From NCBI RefSeq assembly GCF_900094565.1, contig NZ_FMAF01000005.1, positions 434,001-498,000 of the forward strand: 64,000 bases of DNA, in the 5' to 3' direction. Positions 1-10,869 of the stretch are shown piece after piece. A program made the translations under genes and the position numbers. This DNA comes from Martinezella lusitana (GTDB lineage: Bacteria > Pseudomonadota > Alphaproteobacteria > Rhizobiales > Rhizobiaceae). Position 1 is the stretch's first letter. Each line of letters starts with the position of its first letter. The notes under the pieces were generated by a model, which did no database searches, was not told the origin of the DNA, and was given only the letters and a program-made list of their open reading frames with translations.

Positions 1-67
1 TATCGAGTGGATATATGCGGTTTGCTATCCGATATGCGGCGAAGACAATTTCGCCGAGGGGGACATC

Positions 68-265
68 ATGTCGCGTGGCCTGTTGGTATTCGTGCGGCAG
101 ATATTTGTCTGCCTCGCAGTTGCATTGCTCGGCGCCTGGACGTTGTTCCGGCCCAAAAGCTTTAAGGCCTTCGTGCATGAAAATTTTGGAATTTTTCCGA
201 GCGTCAAGCCCGGCATCCAACCGATAACTATCCTCATAAGGCTCTCATCGGCTTTTTTGCTCTGA
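68..265 (+). CDS. small hypothetical membrane protein
   Basis: A 65-residue reading frame that I do not recognise as a named family. It opens with a short basic stretch and one hydrophobic segment (about residues 8-24, LVFVRQIFVCLAVALLGAW region), followed by a basic, aromatic-rich middle and a second hydrophobic tail (LIRLSSAFLL). It looks like a small inner-membrane protein. The start is an ATG after GGGGGACATC, which could serve as a weak ribosome binding site. Other frames in this interval are also open, so coding is only moderately supported. No functional link to icd downstream can be argued. Confidence 0.4.
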   Translation: MSRGLLVFVRQIFVCLAVALLGAWTLFRPKSFKAFVHENFGIFPSVKPGIQPITILIRLSSAFLL

Positions 266-520
266 TACGCCAAAATGCTGGCGCAGGTCTTCGGTGCTGA
301 AATTCTCTTTCTCGTTCATATCGTGCAGCACCTGGCTGGTTGACACTGACATCGAAAAGTCGATCGCTACCGGAAGGTGCCATGAAGCGGATGTGATGAG
401 CAAAAACGCCGCCTTGGCGCCGCTTTGGCTTTGCGTTCGGAACTTGCGATGCTATAGCGCTCGAGACTTCATATCACTCACGGGGACATGCGCCCCCATC
501 AGCTTAAACGAGGCAGAAGC

Positions 521-1735
521 ATGAAGAAGATCAAGGTCGCTAACCCCGTTGCCGATCTCGATGGCGACGAGATGACTCGCATCATCTGGCAGTTTATCAA
601 AGACAAACTGATCTACCCCTACCTCGATATCGATATCGACTATTACGACCTCTCGGTCGAAAACCGCGATGCGACCAACGACCAGGTCACCGTCGACGCC
701 GCCAACGCCATCAAGAAGCACGGCGTCGGCATCAAGTGCGCGACGATCACGCCGGATGAAGACCGCGTCAAGGAATTCAACCTCAAGCAAATGTGGAAGA
801 GCCCGAACGGCACGATCCGCAACATCCTCGGCGGCGTCATCTTCCGCGAACCGATCATCTGCAAGAACGTGCCGCGTCTGGTTCCGGGCTGGACCAAGCC
901 GATCGTCGTCGGCCGTCACGCCTTCGGCGACCAGTATCGCGCCACCGACTTCAAATTTCCGGGCAAGGGCAAGCTGACCATCAAGTTCGTCGGCGAAGAC
1001 GGCACGGTCATTGAAAGGGACGTCTTCGACGCCCCGGGCGCCGGCGTTGCCATGGCCATGTACAACCTCGACGAATCGATCCGCGAATTCGCTCGTGCGT
1101 CGATGATGTACGGCCTGATGCGCAAGTGGCCGGTCTATCTCTCGACCAAGAACACCATCCTCAAGGCCTATGACGGACGCTTCAAGGACATCTTCGAAGA
1201 AGTCTATCAGAGCGAATTCAAGGCGAAGTTCGACGAAGTCGGCATCACCTACGAGCACCGCCTGATCGACGACATGGTCGCCTCCGCCCTGAAGTGGTCC
1301 GGTGGCTACGTCTGGGCCTGCAAGAACTACGACGGCGACGTCCAGTCCGACACGGTTGCTCAGGGCTTCGGCTCGCTCGGCCTGATGACCTCGGTTCTCT
1401 TGACGCCGGATGGCAAGACGGTTGAAGCCGAAGCCGCCCACGGCACGGTCACCCGTCACTATCGCCAGCACCAGAAGGGCCAGGAAACCTCGACGAACTC
1501 GATCGCCTCGATCTTCGCCTGGACCCGTGGTCTCGCCCATCGCGCCAAGCTCGATGACAATGCCGAACTCGCCAAGTTTGCCGCAACGCTCGAAACCGTC
1601 TGCGTCGACACTGTCGAAGCCGGCTTCATGACCAAGGATCTGGCGCTGCTCATTGGACCGGATCAGCCGTGGCTCTCGACCACCGCCTTCCTCGACAAGA
1701 TCGACGAGAACCTCCAGAAGGCCATGGCTGCCTAA
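521..1735 (+). CDS. icd: NADP-dependent isocitrate dehydrogenase
   Basis: Converts isocitrate to 2-oxoglutarate and CO2 in the TCA cycle with NADP+; cytosolic, homodimeric. The 404-residue length and the sequence (start [20 protein letters not shown], then [20 protein letters not shown] and [14 protein letters not shown]) match the eukaryote-like type II IDH used by alphaproteobacteria rather than the E. coli enzyme. The ATG at 521 is chosen over an upstream in-frame ATG at 488 because the family begins here and a GAGGCAG sequence precedes it. A hairpin plus T-run follows at 1761-1790, so the gene is probably monocistronic. In many rhizobia icd lies near alaS-recA, as here (family-level knowledge). 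Confidence 0.97.
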   Translation: MKKIKVANPVADLDGDEMTRIIWQFIKDKLIYPYLDIDIDYYDLSVENRDATNDQVTVDAANAIKKHGVGIKCATITPDEDRVKEFNLKQMWKSPNGTIRNILGGVIFREPIICKNVPRLVPGWTKPIVVGRHAFGDQYRATDFKFPGKGKLTIKFVGEDGTVIERDVFDAPGAGVAMAMYNLDESIREFARASMMYGLMRKWPVYLSTKNTILKAYDGRFKDIFEEVYQSEFKAKFDEVGITYEHRLIDDMVASALKWSGGYVWACKNYDGDVQSDTVAQGFGSLGLMTSVLLTPDGKTVEAEAAHGTVTRHYRQHQKGQETSTNSIASIFAWTRGLAHRAKLDDNAELAKFAATLETVCVDTVEAGFMTKDLALLIGPDQPWLSTTAFLDKIDENLQKAMAA

Positions 1736-1760
1736 GCCTCGGCAACATCAAGGCTTACGG

Positions 1761-1792
1761 AAACCCGGCCTCAGTGCCGGGTTTTCTTTTGT
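1761..1792 (+). terminator. Rho-independent terminator after icd
   Basis: The inverted repeat AACCCGGC / GCCGGGTT with a 5-base loop is followed directly by TTCTTTT. It lies 25 bases after the icd stop codon and before the GST gene. Confidence 0.85.
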
Positions 1793-1853
1793 CACGCAAC
1801 TTGCTGACCCGCCTGAGCGATGGCAAGAATGCACCAAACCAAGGGAGGATCTT

Positions 1854-2480
1854 ATGACCGAGGAACTCGTTTTCTACACCAATCCCATGTCACGCGGACG
1901 TATCGCCCGTTGGATGCTGGAGGAAATCGGCCAGCCCTATCGCACCGAATATCTCGATTTCGGCACGACGATGAAGGCGCCCGACTATCTCTCGATGAAT
2001 CCCATGGGCAAGGTGCCGGCGATCAAGCACGGCGATACCGTCGTCACCGAGGGCGCGGCCATCTGCGCCTATCTGGCCGAGACTTTTCCGCAGGCGGGCC
2101 TGGCGCCGACGGCAGCCGAGCGCGGACGCTACTTCCGCTGGATGTTCTTTGCGGCTGGACCGATGGAGATGGCCGTCACCAATCGTGCCCTTGGCTTCGA
2201 AATTCCGCCCGAGCGCCTGCGCATGGCCGGCTGCGGCAGCCTGGATAATGTATTCGACACTCTGGAACAGGCAGTCAGCATTTCGCCGTACATTGCGGGC
2301 GACCGTTTCACGGCCGCGGACGTCTATGTCGGCTCCCATGTCGGCTGGGGTCTCAATTTTGGTACAATCGAAAAGCGACCGGCCTACATCGACTATTGGA
2401 ACCGCGTTAGCGACCGCGATGCCTATCGCCGTGGCAACGAACTCGATAACGCGGCAATGCCGAAGCAAGCGAATGGCTGA
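1854..2480 (+). CDS. glutathione S-transferase family protein
   Basis: A 208-residue protein with the two-domain GST layout. The N-terminal thioredoxin-like domain (about residues 1-77) contains YTNPMSRGRIARWMLEE, the MNPMGKVPAI segment with the conserved cis-proline, and the glutathione gamma-glutamyl contact motif TEGAAICAYLAE. An all-helical C-terminal domain follows. It probably conjugates glutathione to electrophiles or reduces small substrates; the substrate cannot be read from sequence. The ATG at 1854 is preceded by a strong AAGGGAGG site at 1841-1848. The open frame extends upstream into icd, but that part is overlap, not coding. It is separated from icd by a terminator. Confidence 0.9.
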   Translation: MTEELVFYTNPMSRGRIARWMLEEIGQPYRTEYLDFGTTMKAPDYLSMNPMGKVPAIKHGDTVVTEGAAICAYLAETFPQAGLAPTAAERGRYFRWMFFAAGPMEMAVTNRALGFEIPPERLRMAGCGSLDNVFDTLEQAVSISPYIAGDRFTAADVYVGSHVGWGLNFGTIEKRPAYIDYWNRVSDRDAYRRGNELDNAAMPKQANG

Positions 2481-2519
2481 GAGGCCAAGGCTCTACAGCC
2501 ATTCCCTCGTGTGAAACAT

Positions 2520-2542
2520 CATGCCGCTATTGCAGCGGCATG
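2520..2542. terminator. hairpin between convergent GST and AraC-type genes
   Basis: The near-perfect 9-bp inverted repeat CATGCCGCT / AGCGGCATG with a 5-base loop lies between the GST stop and the last codons of the minus-strand regulator. There is no T-run, so termination by this hairpin alone is uncertain. Confidence 0.4.
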
Positions 2543-3378
2543 TAGATATCGGTCAACAACTCCGTCGGCTGCACGTCGCGCGGATTGTTGAGATATTCCT
2601 CGAATATGACGGCATCGCGCAGTTGCCGGCCGGAGGCCGGCAGCCATTCGGCATAGAGCCACTGATAGGCCCTATACATATCGGCATAGGGGCCCTTGTG
2701 CCGCAACACGGCATATTCGCCGCCATCGACGGCTCGCCGCTCCAGCGGAGTCTCGACGGCAATCTCCTCGCCGGCATTGACGCAGGCGTAGGAGTGCAGT
2801 TTCTCGGCCGCGACAACGTCCGGATCGTCGAGATAGACACCGATCATCCGCATATCGGGCCTGGCGAGGCCGCGCGCATAGAGCGTGCCGAACAGGGTTT
2901 CGAAAGCCTGGCCGATCTGCATGTAGGGACCCTTGTGGGAAACCCCGATCAGCGAGACCGGTGAGATGGTGCGAAGCGTAACGTCGAACATGAGCTTGAT
3001 CCTTCCTTGGGTGCCGGGTTCGAAAATCGTGTGGCTTCCCTCATTCCGATATCGCGCCGGCGGCATGCCGTAGACGGATTTGAAGATGCGGTTGAACGAT
3101 TGGAGGTTGGGATAACCCGATCGCTTTGCAATGTCGCTGACCACAAGATCGGTGCGGACGAGATCGCCGGCGGCGCGGTGAAGCCGCAACCGTTTGACGG
3201 TAGCAGCCGCCGTCTCGCCATAGATCGCCCGATAAATCCTGTGCCAGTGATAGCTGGACATGCAGGCGATCCCGGCAAGTTTCTCCATATCGAGCTCTTC
3301 ATCCAGATGCTCGTGGATATAGGCAGAGACCCGCCGCAGACGGGTCTCGTAAAGCGCCCATGCCGTTTCGCCGTTCAT
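2527..3378 (-). CDS. AraC family regulator with GyrI-like effector domain
   Basis: A 283-residue transcription factor. Residues about 10-105 form an AraC-type double helix-turn-helix (helices around MEKLAGIACMSSYHWHRIYR and VSDIAKRSGYPNLQSFNRIF, ending in the family PPARYR motif). Residues about 125-283 match the GyrI-like/effector-binding domain found in SoxR/BmrR-type small-molecule sensors (PVSLIGVSHKGPY, then GGEYAVLRHKGPY). This is the Rob/SbmC-like architecture with an N-terminal DNA-binding part. The ATG at 3378 is preceded by AAGGAGTT; an upstream in-frame ATG at 3453 lacks a site. The ligand is unknown. It is convergent with the GST gene, and neither position nor sequence proves that it controls it. 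Confidence 0.9.
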   Translation of the reverse strand: MNGETAWALYETRLRRVSAYIHEHLDEELDMEKLAGIACMSSYHWHRIYRAIYGETAAATVKRLRLHRAAGDLVRTDLVVSDIAKRSGYPNLQSFNRIFKSVYGMPPARYRNEGSHTIFEPGTQGRIKLMFDVTLRTISPVSLIGVSHKGPYMQIGQAFETLFGTLYARGLARPDMRMIGVYLDDPDVVAAEKLHSYACVNAGEEIAVETPLERRAVDGGEYAVLRHKGPYADMYRAYQWLYAEWLPASGRQLRDAVIFEEYLNNPRDVQPTELLTDIYMPLQ

Positions 3379-3515
3379 GTCCAACTCCTTGCAAATCGAT
3401 CGGCCCCAAGGAACCATATCTCGATTTGACAAATCCTGCTGAGTCGGTTGCACAAACGAAAACGGCGGAGGTCAACTGCCTCCGCCGCGTCCGATATTGG
3501 AATGAAATCTGGCCC

Positions 3516-6176
<2,661 letters not shown>

Positions 6177-6263
6177 ATTGGGCCCTTCAGTACTGCCATC
6201 AGCAACTTGCGTCAAAGTCAGTGGCTTTTATCGTTCGCTCCCGGCCCTGTCCAGCCGCACGAA

Positions 6264-6304
6264 CAAAACCGGCCGCACATCTCTTGGACAATGCGGCCGG
6301 TTTC
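6264..6304 (-). terminator. terminator after recA
   Basis: Read on the minus strand, ACCGGCCGCA and TGCGGCCGGT form a 10-bp stem with a 15-17 base loop, followed by TTTTGTT. It lies between the recA stop and the alaS start. Confidence 0.7.
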
Positions 6305-6347
6305 GGATTTTGTCTTATATCAGGCCCGGGATCGCTCCCGAAAACCG

Positions 6348-7433
6348 CTATTCCGCAGCGGCGTCGCCATCATCGGCATCAGGGCCGCCATTCTGCAGGA
6401 AGCGATCGGCGATCAAGCCGGCATTCTGGCGCAGTGACAACTCGATCTCGCGGGCGAGATCCGGGTTGTCGCGCAGGAAGAGTTTCGCATTCTCGCGACC
6501 CTGGCCGAGGCGCTGGCTGTTATAGGAGAACCAGGCGCCGGACTTCTCGACGATGCCGGCCTTGACACCGAGATCCACCAGTTCGCCGGTCTTGGAAACA
6601 CCCTCGCCATACATGATGTCGAATTCCACCTGCTTGAAAGGCGGCGCCATCTTGTTCTTGACGACCTTGACGCGGGTCTGGTTGCCGACAACCTCTTCAC
6701 GCTCCTTGACGGCGCCGATACGGCGGATGTCAAGGCGGACCGAGGCATAGAACTTCAGTGCGTTGCCGCCGGTCGTTGTTTCCGGCGAGCCGAACATGAC
6801 ACCGATCTTCATGCGGATCTGGTTGATGAAGATCACCATGCAATTGGACTTCGAGATCGAAGCGGTGAGCTTGCGCAGCGCCTGGCTCATCAAACGAGCC
6901 TGCAGGCCCGGCAGGCTGTCACCCATCTCGCCTTCGATTTCGGCACGCGGCGTCAACGCCGCGACGGAGTCGATGACGAGAACATCGATAGCGCCGGAGC
7001 GCACCAGCGTGTCGGTAATTTCAAGCGCCTGTTCACCGGTGTCGGGCTGCGAGATCAGCAGGTTCTGCAGGTCGACGCCGAGCTTGCGGGCGTAGACCGG
7101 ATCGAGCGCGTGTTCGGCGTCGACGAAGGCGCAGATGCCGCCCTTCTTCTGCGCTTCGGCGATCGTCTGCAGCGCCAGCGTCGTCTTACCGGAGCTTTCC
7201 GGCCCATAGATTTCGATGATACGCCCCTTCGGCAAACCGCCGATGCCCAGCGCAATATCGAGGCTCAGGGAGCCAGTGGAAACCGTTTCTATTTCGACCA
7301 CGTTCTCGTTAGAGCCGAGCTTCATGATCGAGCCCTTGCCGAACGACCGCTCAATTTGAGAGAGTGCCGCTTCAAGTGCTTTGCTTTTATCCACCGATTT
7401 GTCCTCTACAAGCCGCAAAGAATTCTGAGACAT
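6348..7433 (-). CDS. recA: RecA recombinase
   Basis: A 361-residue DNA-dependent ATPase for homologous recombination, and co-protease for LexA in the SOS response. It shows the Walker A GPESSGKT at residues 77-84, the loop [37 protein letters not shown], and an acidic C-terminal tail ([11 protein letters not shown]). The family-typical start [18 protein letters not shown] is used. The ATG at 7433 follows AAAGGTGG with good spacing; an in-frame GTG at 7442 overlaps that site and is rejected. An SOS operator lies 60 bases upstream, so LexA repression is expected. Confidence 0.98.
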   Translation of the reverse strand: MSQNSLRLVEDKSVDKSKALEAALSQIERSFGKGSIMKLGSNENVVEIETVSTGSLSLDIALGIGGLPKGRIIEIYGPESSGKTTLALQTIAEAQKKGGICAFVDAEHALDPVYARKLGVDLQNLLISQPDTGEQALEITDTLVRSGAIDVLVIDSVAALTPRAEIEGEMGDSLPGLQARLMSQALRKLTASISKSNCMVIFINQIRMKIGVMFGSPETTTGGNALKFYASVRLDIRRIGAVKEREEVVGNQTRVKVVKNKMAPPFKQVEFDIMYGEGVSKTGELVDLGVKAGIVEKSGAWFSYNSQRLGQGRENAKLFLRDNPDLAREIELSLRQNAGLIADRFLQNGGPDADDGDAAAE

Positions 7434-7492
7434 TCGATCCACCTTTAGGTTATTGAAGCCGCTCTAGCAATGTCGCCGCCGATGAGAATTCT

Positions 7493-7507
7493 GTACTCTA
7501 TTTGTTC
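7493..7507 (-). promoter_or_regulatory. LexA/SOS operator upstream of recA
   Basis: On the minus strand the site reads GAAC-AAATAGA-GTAC, exactly the GAAC-N7-GTAC arrangement reported for the Rhizobium etli recA operator (established knowledge). It is 60 bases upstream of the recA start codon, where a LexA site overlapping the promoter would be expected. Confidence 0.85.
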
Positions 7508-7672
7508 TCAAATCACAAGAGCACAACAAGCAATTGAAAGAAAAAGGTAAAATGAATTCCGTTCTACTTTTGTTTTCTCCTTTCTTCCCAGGCACTTACG
7601 GGTCCGCGACGATCGGATCGGGCTTGTTGGCGGCCGGTCCGATTCGCCTTTTCGATTGCTGAGGAAAACCAT

Positions 7673-8617
7673 ATGGCGAAGAAGATTCTCGTTCTTGGCG
7701 GCGCTCATGTCGACCGCCGCGGTCGCATCTTCGGCGAGACGGCGCCGGGCGCCAGCAATCCGGGAGCATGGTTCGAGGAGCCCGGCGGCGGCGGCTTCAA
7801 TGCAGCCCGCAATCTCGCCCGCCTAGGCTTCGACGTAAAGCTGATCTCGCCCCGCGGCGGCGACCCCTCCGGAGAGATGGTGGCCGAGGCCGCCAGCCAC
7901 GCCGGCATCGACGACAAGCCTTTCGTGTTCCTCGACCGCAAAACACCGAGCTACACCGCGATCCTAGAACGCGACGGCAATCTGGTCATCGCGCTTGCGG
8001 ACATGGAGCTCTACAAGCTGTTCGTCCCCAGGCGCCTGGCGATTCGCGCCGTTCGCAATGCATTCGAGGCGACCGACCTCGTTCTTTGCGACGCCAATCT
8101 GCCGGCCGAGACGCTAAGTGCCATCACAGCAAGGGCGTCCTTCTGCGGCAAACCCGTCGCCGCCATCGCGATTTCGCCCGCGAAGGTGGTGCGGCTGAAG
8201 CCGTGCCTTTCCGACATCGATTACCTGTTCCTCAACGAAGCCGAGGCCGCAGCGCTGACGGAGAGCCGTCCACAAGACCCGCGTGAATGGGTGAGCGAAT
8301 TGCGCGCGCTCGGTCTGCGGAGCGGCGTGATCACCCGCGGCAAGCGCGAACTGATCGCGTTCTCGCGCGATGTCGTCATCAGCCTGCAGCCGCCCATCGT
8401 CGACAATGTCGCCGATGTCACCGGCGCGGGAGATTCGCTTGCCGCGGGAGTTCTGGCCGCCCTACTCGCCGGTCACGACCTTGGCGAGGCCGTGCGTCAC
8501 GGTGCTGCTGCGGCCGCAATCACCGTGCAGTCGCCCTTCGCCACCGCCGAAAATCTCACACCCGAGCTGCTAAAGACGATGTTGGCCCTTGTTCCAGAGG
8601 CCGCTATTCTGTCATGA
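7673..8617 (+). CDS. psuK: PfkB-family sugar kinase, probable pseudouridine kinase
   Basis: A 314-residue ribokinase-fold enzyme. It has the glycine-rich substrate-binding segment EEPGGGGFNAARNLARLG near residue 38 and the PfkB signature 2 VTGAGDSLAAG near residue 247, whose Asp is the catalytic base. The N-terminus MAKKILVLGGAHVDRRGRIF resembles pseudouridine kinases. The gene directly precedes psuG (46-base gap). The pair would phosphorylate pseudouridine and then split it to uracil and ribose 5-phosphate. The assignment to pseudouridine rests mainly on this neighbour; another nucleoside or sugar is possible. The ATG at 7673 follows TGAGGAAAA. Confidence 0.8.
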   Translation: MAKKILVLGGAHVDRRGRIFGETAPGASNPGAWFEEPGGGGFNAARNLARLGFDVKLISPRGGDPSGEMVAEAASHAGIDDKPFVFLDRKTPSYTAILERDGNLVIALADMELYKLFVPRRLAIRAVRNAFEATDLVLCDANLPAETLSAITARASFCGKPVAAIAISPAKVVRLKPCLSDIDYLFLNEAEAAALTESRPQDPREWVSELRALGLRSGVITRGKRELIAFSRDVVISLQPPIVDNVADVTGAGDSLAAGVLAALLAGHDLGEAVRHGAAAAAITVQSPFATAENLTPELLKTMLALVPEAAILS

Positions 8618-8663
8618 AGCCTGCTCAAATCGCCTCTACCGTTTCAGTCAATTGGACACGACC

Positions 8664-9590
8664 ATGACCAAGCCTATCTCGCCCCTGCTCCCGATCTCCT
8701 ATTCGAAGGAAGTCGCTGCGGCAAAGCTGCGCGGCGCGCCGCTCGTCGCGCTGGAATCGACCATCATCACCCATGGCATGCCCTACCCCGGCAATATCGA
8801 GATGGCCCGCAGCGTCGAGGCGATCATCCGGCAGGAAGGCGCTGTGCCGGCAACCATCGCCGTCATCCACGGCGTTTTGCATATCGGCCTTGAGCCGGAA
8901 GAGTTGCAGGCGCTCGCCAAGACCGAAGCCGCCATGAAGGTGTCGCGCGCCGATCTCGCCTTCGCGATCGCCGAGCGCCGCACCGGTGCGACCACGGTCG
9001 CCGCCACGATGATCGCCGCCGCCCGCGCCGGCATCAAGGTTTTCGCCACCGGCGGCATCGGCGGCGTGCATCGCGGCGCGGAGGAGAGCTTCGATATCTC
9101 GGCCGACCTCGAAGAACTTTCCCGTACCGGCGTCATCGTCGTCTGCGCCGGCGCGAAGGCTATCCTCGATATTCCGAAGACGCTGGAAGTGCTGGAAACC
9201 CGCGGCGTGCCCGTCGTCACCTATGACAGCGCGGAATTCCCGGCCTTCTGGTCGCGCTCCTCCGGCCTGCCGAGCCCGCTGACGCTGAACAGCCCCGCGG
9301 CAATCGCCAACTTCCAGACCACCCGCGAACAGCTCGGCATCGATGGCGGCATGTTGATCGCCAATCCGGTGCCGGAAGCCGACGAAATTCCGCGCGAGGA
9401 AATGGAAATCTACATCCAGCGCGCCCTCGACAGCGCCGAACGCGACGAAATCACCGGCAAGGCGGTCACCCCGTACCTGCTCGGCACCATCTTCGACATC
9501 ACCGACGGTCGCAGCTTGAAGACCAACATCGCGCTTGTCGAAAACAATGCGCGGCTTGCCGCCGAAATCGCCGTCGCCCTGGCGGAATAA
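8664..9590 (+). CDS. psuG: pseudouridine-5'-phosphate glycosidase
   Basis: A 308-residue member of the PsuG/indigoidine synthase A family. It cleaves pseudouridine 5'-phosphate reversibly into uracil and ribose 5-phosphate by breaking a C-C glycosidic bond. Family blocks are all present: ALESTIITHGMPYPGN, the GGIGGVHRGAEESFDISADL segment, and VCAGAKAILDIPKTLE, which carries the catalytic Lys region. The internal ATG at 8664 gives the usual family length; the frame is open upstream inside psuK. The gene forms an operon with psuK and converges on trpS, with only 22 bases between stop codons. Confidence 0.93.
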   Translation: MTKPISPLLPISYSKEVAAAKLRGAPLVALESTIITHGMPYPGNIEMARSVEAIIRQEGAVPATIAVIHGVLHIGLEPEELQALAKTEAAMKVSRADLAFAIAERRTGATTVAATMIAAARAGIKVFATGGIGGVHRGAEESFDISADLEELSRTGVIVVCAGAKAILDIPKTLEVLETRGVPVVTYDSAEFPAFWSRSSGLPSPLTLNSPAAIANFQTTREQLGIDGGMLIANPVPEADEIPREEMEIYIQRALDSAERDEITGKAVTPYLLGTIFDITDGRSLKTNIALVENNARLAAEIAVALAE

Positions 9591-9605
9591 CAAACGGAAC
9601 CTCGC

Positions 9606-9643
9606 AGCCGCCCTAGGTCAATGTGAACAGACCAAGGGCGGCT
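9606..9643. terminator. shared hairpin between psuG and trpS
   Basis: AGCCGCCCT pairs with AGGGCGGCT, and inside it GGTC pairs with GACC. The hairpin overlaps the last codons of the minus-strand trpS and lies just after psuG. No T-run follows on the plus strand, so efficiency is uncertain. Confidence 0.45.
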
Positions 9644-10632
9644 CGCAATTCAGCGAGGGTCGCCTCCGTCCGCGCCCTTGCCTTCAGCGTGCCCTCCCAC
9701 AATATCCCCATTACATAGTCCGGTTCACTGGCAAACCGGGCGCGACGCTCGCGGATCGGCGCAAGCAGCGCCTGTAAAATGCCGTCCAGATGTCTCTTCA
9801 GGGTGACGTCGCCCAACCCACCCTGCCGATATCGCGCCTTCAGCTCGTCCACGAATTGCCGATCGTCGCAGAAGGCATCCAGATAGGTAAAGACGACATT
9901 GCCCTCGATCCTTCCAGGATCGCTAACGCGTATGTGGTCGGGATCGGTATACATGCGCCGTACGGCATCGCGAATATGGTCCGGCGAAGCCGAGAGCGGG
10001 ATGGCGTTGCCCTGTGACTTGCTCATCTTTGCCTTTCCGTCGACGCCCGGCAGGCGGCCGACGGTCGGCACCATGGCCTCTGCCTCGACAAGGATATCGC
10101 GGCCGACCTGCCGGTTGAGGCGGCGGACGATCTCGTTGGTCTGTTCTATCAGAGGCGCCTGATCCTCGCCGACGGGCACGACCGTTGCCTTGAAGGTGGT
10201 GATATCGGCCGCCTGGGCCACGGGATAGCAGAGGAAGCCGGCGGGTATATCGCGCTCGAAGCCTCGAAGCTGGATTTCCGTCTTGATCGTCGGGTTGCGC
10301 TCCAGGCGGCCGACCGTGACGAAATTCATATAGAGCAGCGTCAGTTCCGCCAGCGCAGGCAGCGCGGATTGCACGCAGATCGCCGTCTCTACGGGATCGA
10401 TGCCGACGGCGAGATAATCGAGGGCAACTTCGAGAACGTTGCGACGGACCTTCTCCGGATCGTGGGCATTGTCGGTCAGCGCCTGTGTATCCGCCAGCAG
10501 CAAGAACTGCCGATGGCTGTGCTGGAGCGCGACGCGGCTCTTCAGCGATCCGACATAATGGCCGAGATGGAGCGGCCCTGTGGTCCGGTCGCCCGTCAGG
10601 ATGACGGGGCGGGTATCGATAGAGGAAGACAT
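9613..10632 (-). CDS. trpS: tryptophanyl-tRNA synthetase, Firmicutes-like second form
   Basis: A 339-residue class I synthetase that charges tRNA-Trp. Both signatures are intact: the HIGH equivalent HLGH at residues 22-25 and KMSKS at 202-206. From memory, the sequence ([55 protein letters not shown]) resembles the streptococcal/staphylococcal TrpRS branch more than the roughly 354-residue TrpRS normal in rhizobia, so it is probably an auxiliary copy. Such second TrpRSs can confer tolerance to tryptophan-analogue antibiotics such as indolmycin (established for S. pneumoniae TrpRS2); that role here is inference. The GGAG site lies in a small hairpin just before the ATG. Confidence 0.92.
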   Translation of the reverse strand: MSSSIDTRPVILTGDRTTGPLHLGHYVGSLKSRVALQHSHRQFLLLADTQALTDNAHDPEKVRRNVLEVALDYLAVGIDPVETAICVQSALPALAELTLLYMNFVTVGRLERNPTIKTEIQLRGFERDIPAGFLCYPVAQAADITTFKATVVPVGEDQAPLIEQTNEIVRRLNRQVGRDILVEAEAMVPTVGRLPGVDGKAKMSKSQGNAIPLSASPDHIRDAVRRMYTDPDHIRVSDPGRIEGNVVFTYLDAFCDDRQFVDELKARYRQGGLGDVTLKRHLDGILQALLAPIRERRARFASEPDYVMGILWEGTLKARARTEATLAELRAALGLFTLT

Positions 10633-10637
10633 TTTTT

Positions 10638-10653
10638 GCTCCGCAAAAGGAGC
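10638..10653 (-). promoter_or_regulatory. hairpin containing the trpS ribosome binding site
   Basis: On the minus strand GCTCC-TTTTGC-GGAGC folds into a 5-bp stem whose 3' arm is the only Shine-Dalgarno sequence for trpS, 5 to 6 bases before the ATG. It could dampen translation initiation, but it is short. Confidence 0.35.
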
Positions 10654-10869
10654 CGCCGTAGTCGGGAAGGAAAACTGAAATGACGATGCCTACCGGATCA
10701 CGGCGGCAAAGGTCGATTTCAAGACATGACGACTGCCGCTCCTAGAGGGAGCGCCACCACATACGGAAAATTGGCTTGGCAGGATCGATCATGCGCAGTT
10801 GATATCACTCATGCGCCGGCATCGGCAATATCGGCCGAGAAAAAACGTTCCGAATGGAAAATACCCCGC

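Noticed and set aside
294..524. 76-residue open frame before icd
   Set aside because: Runs into the icd start, no ribosome site, Ser/Cys-rich random-looking composition.
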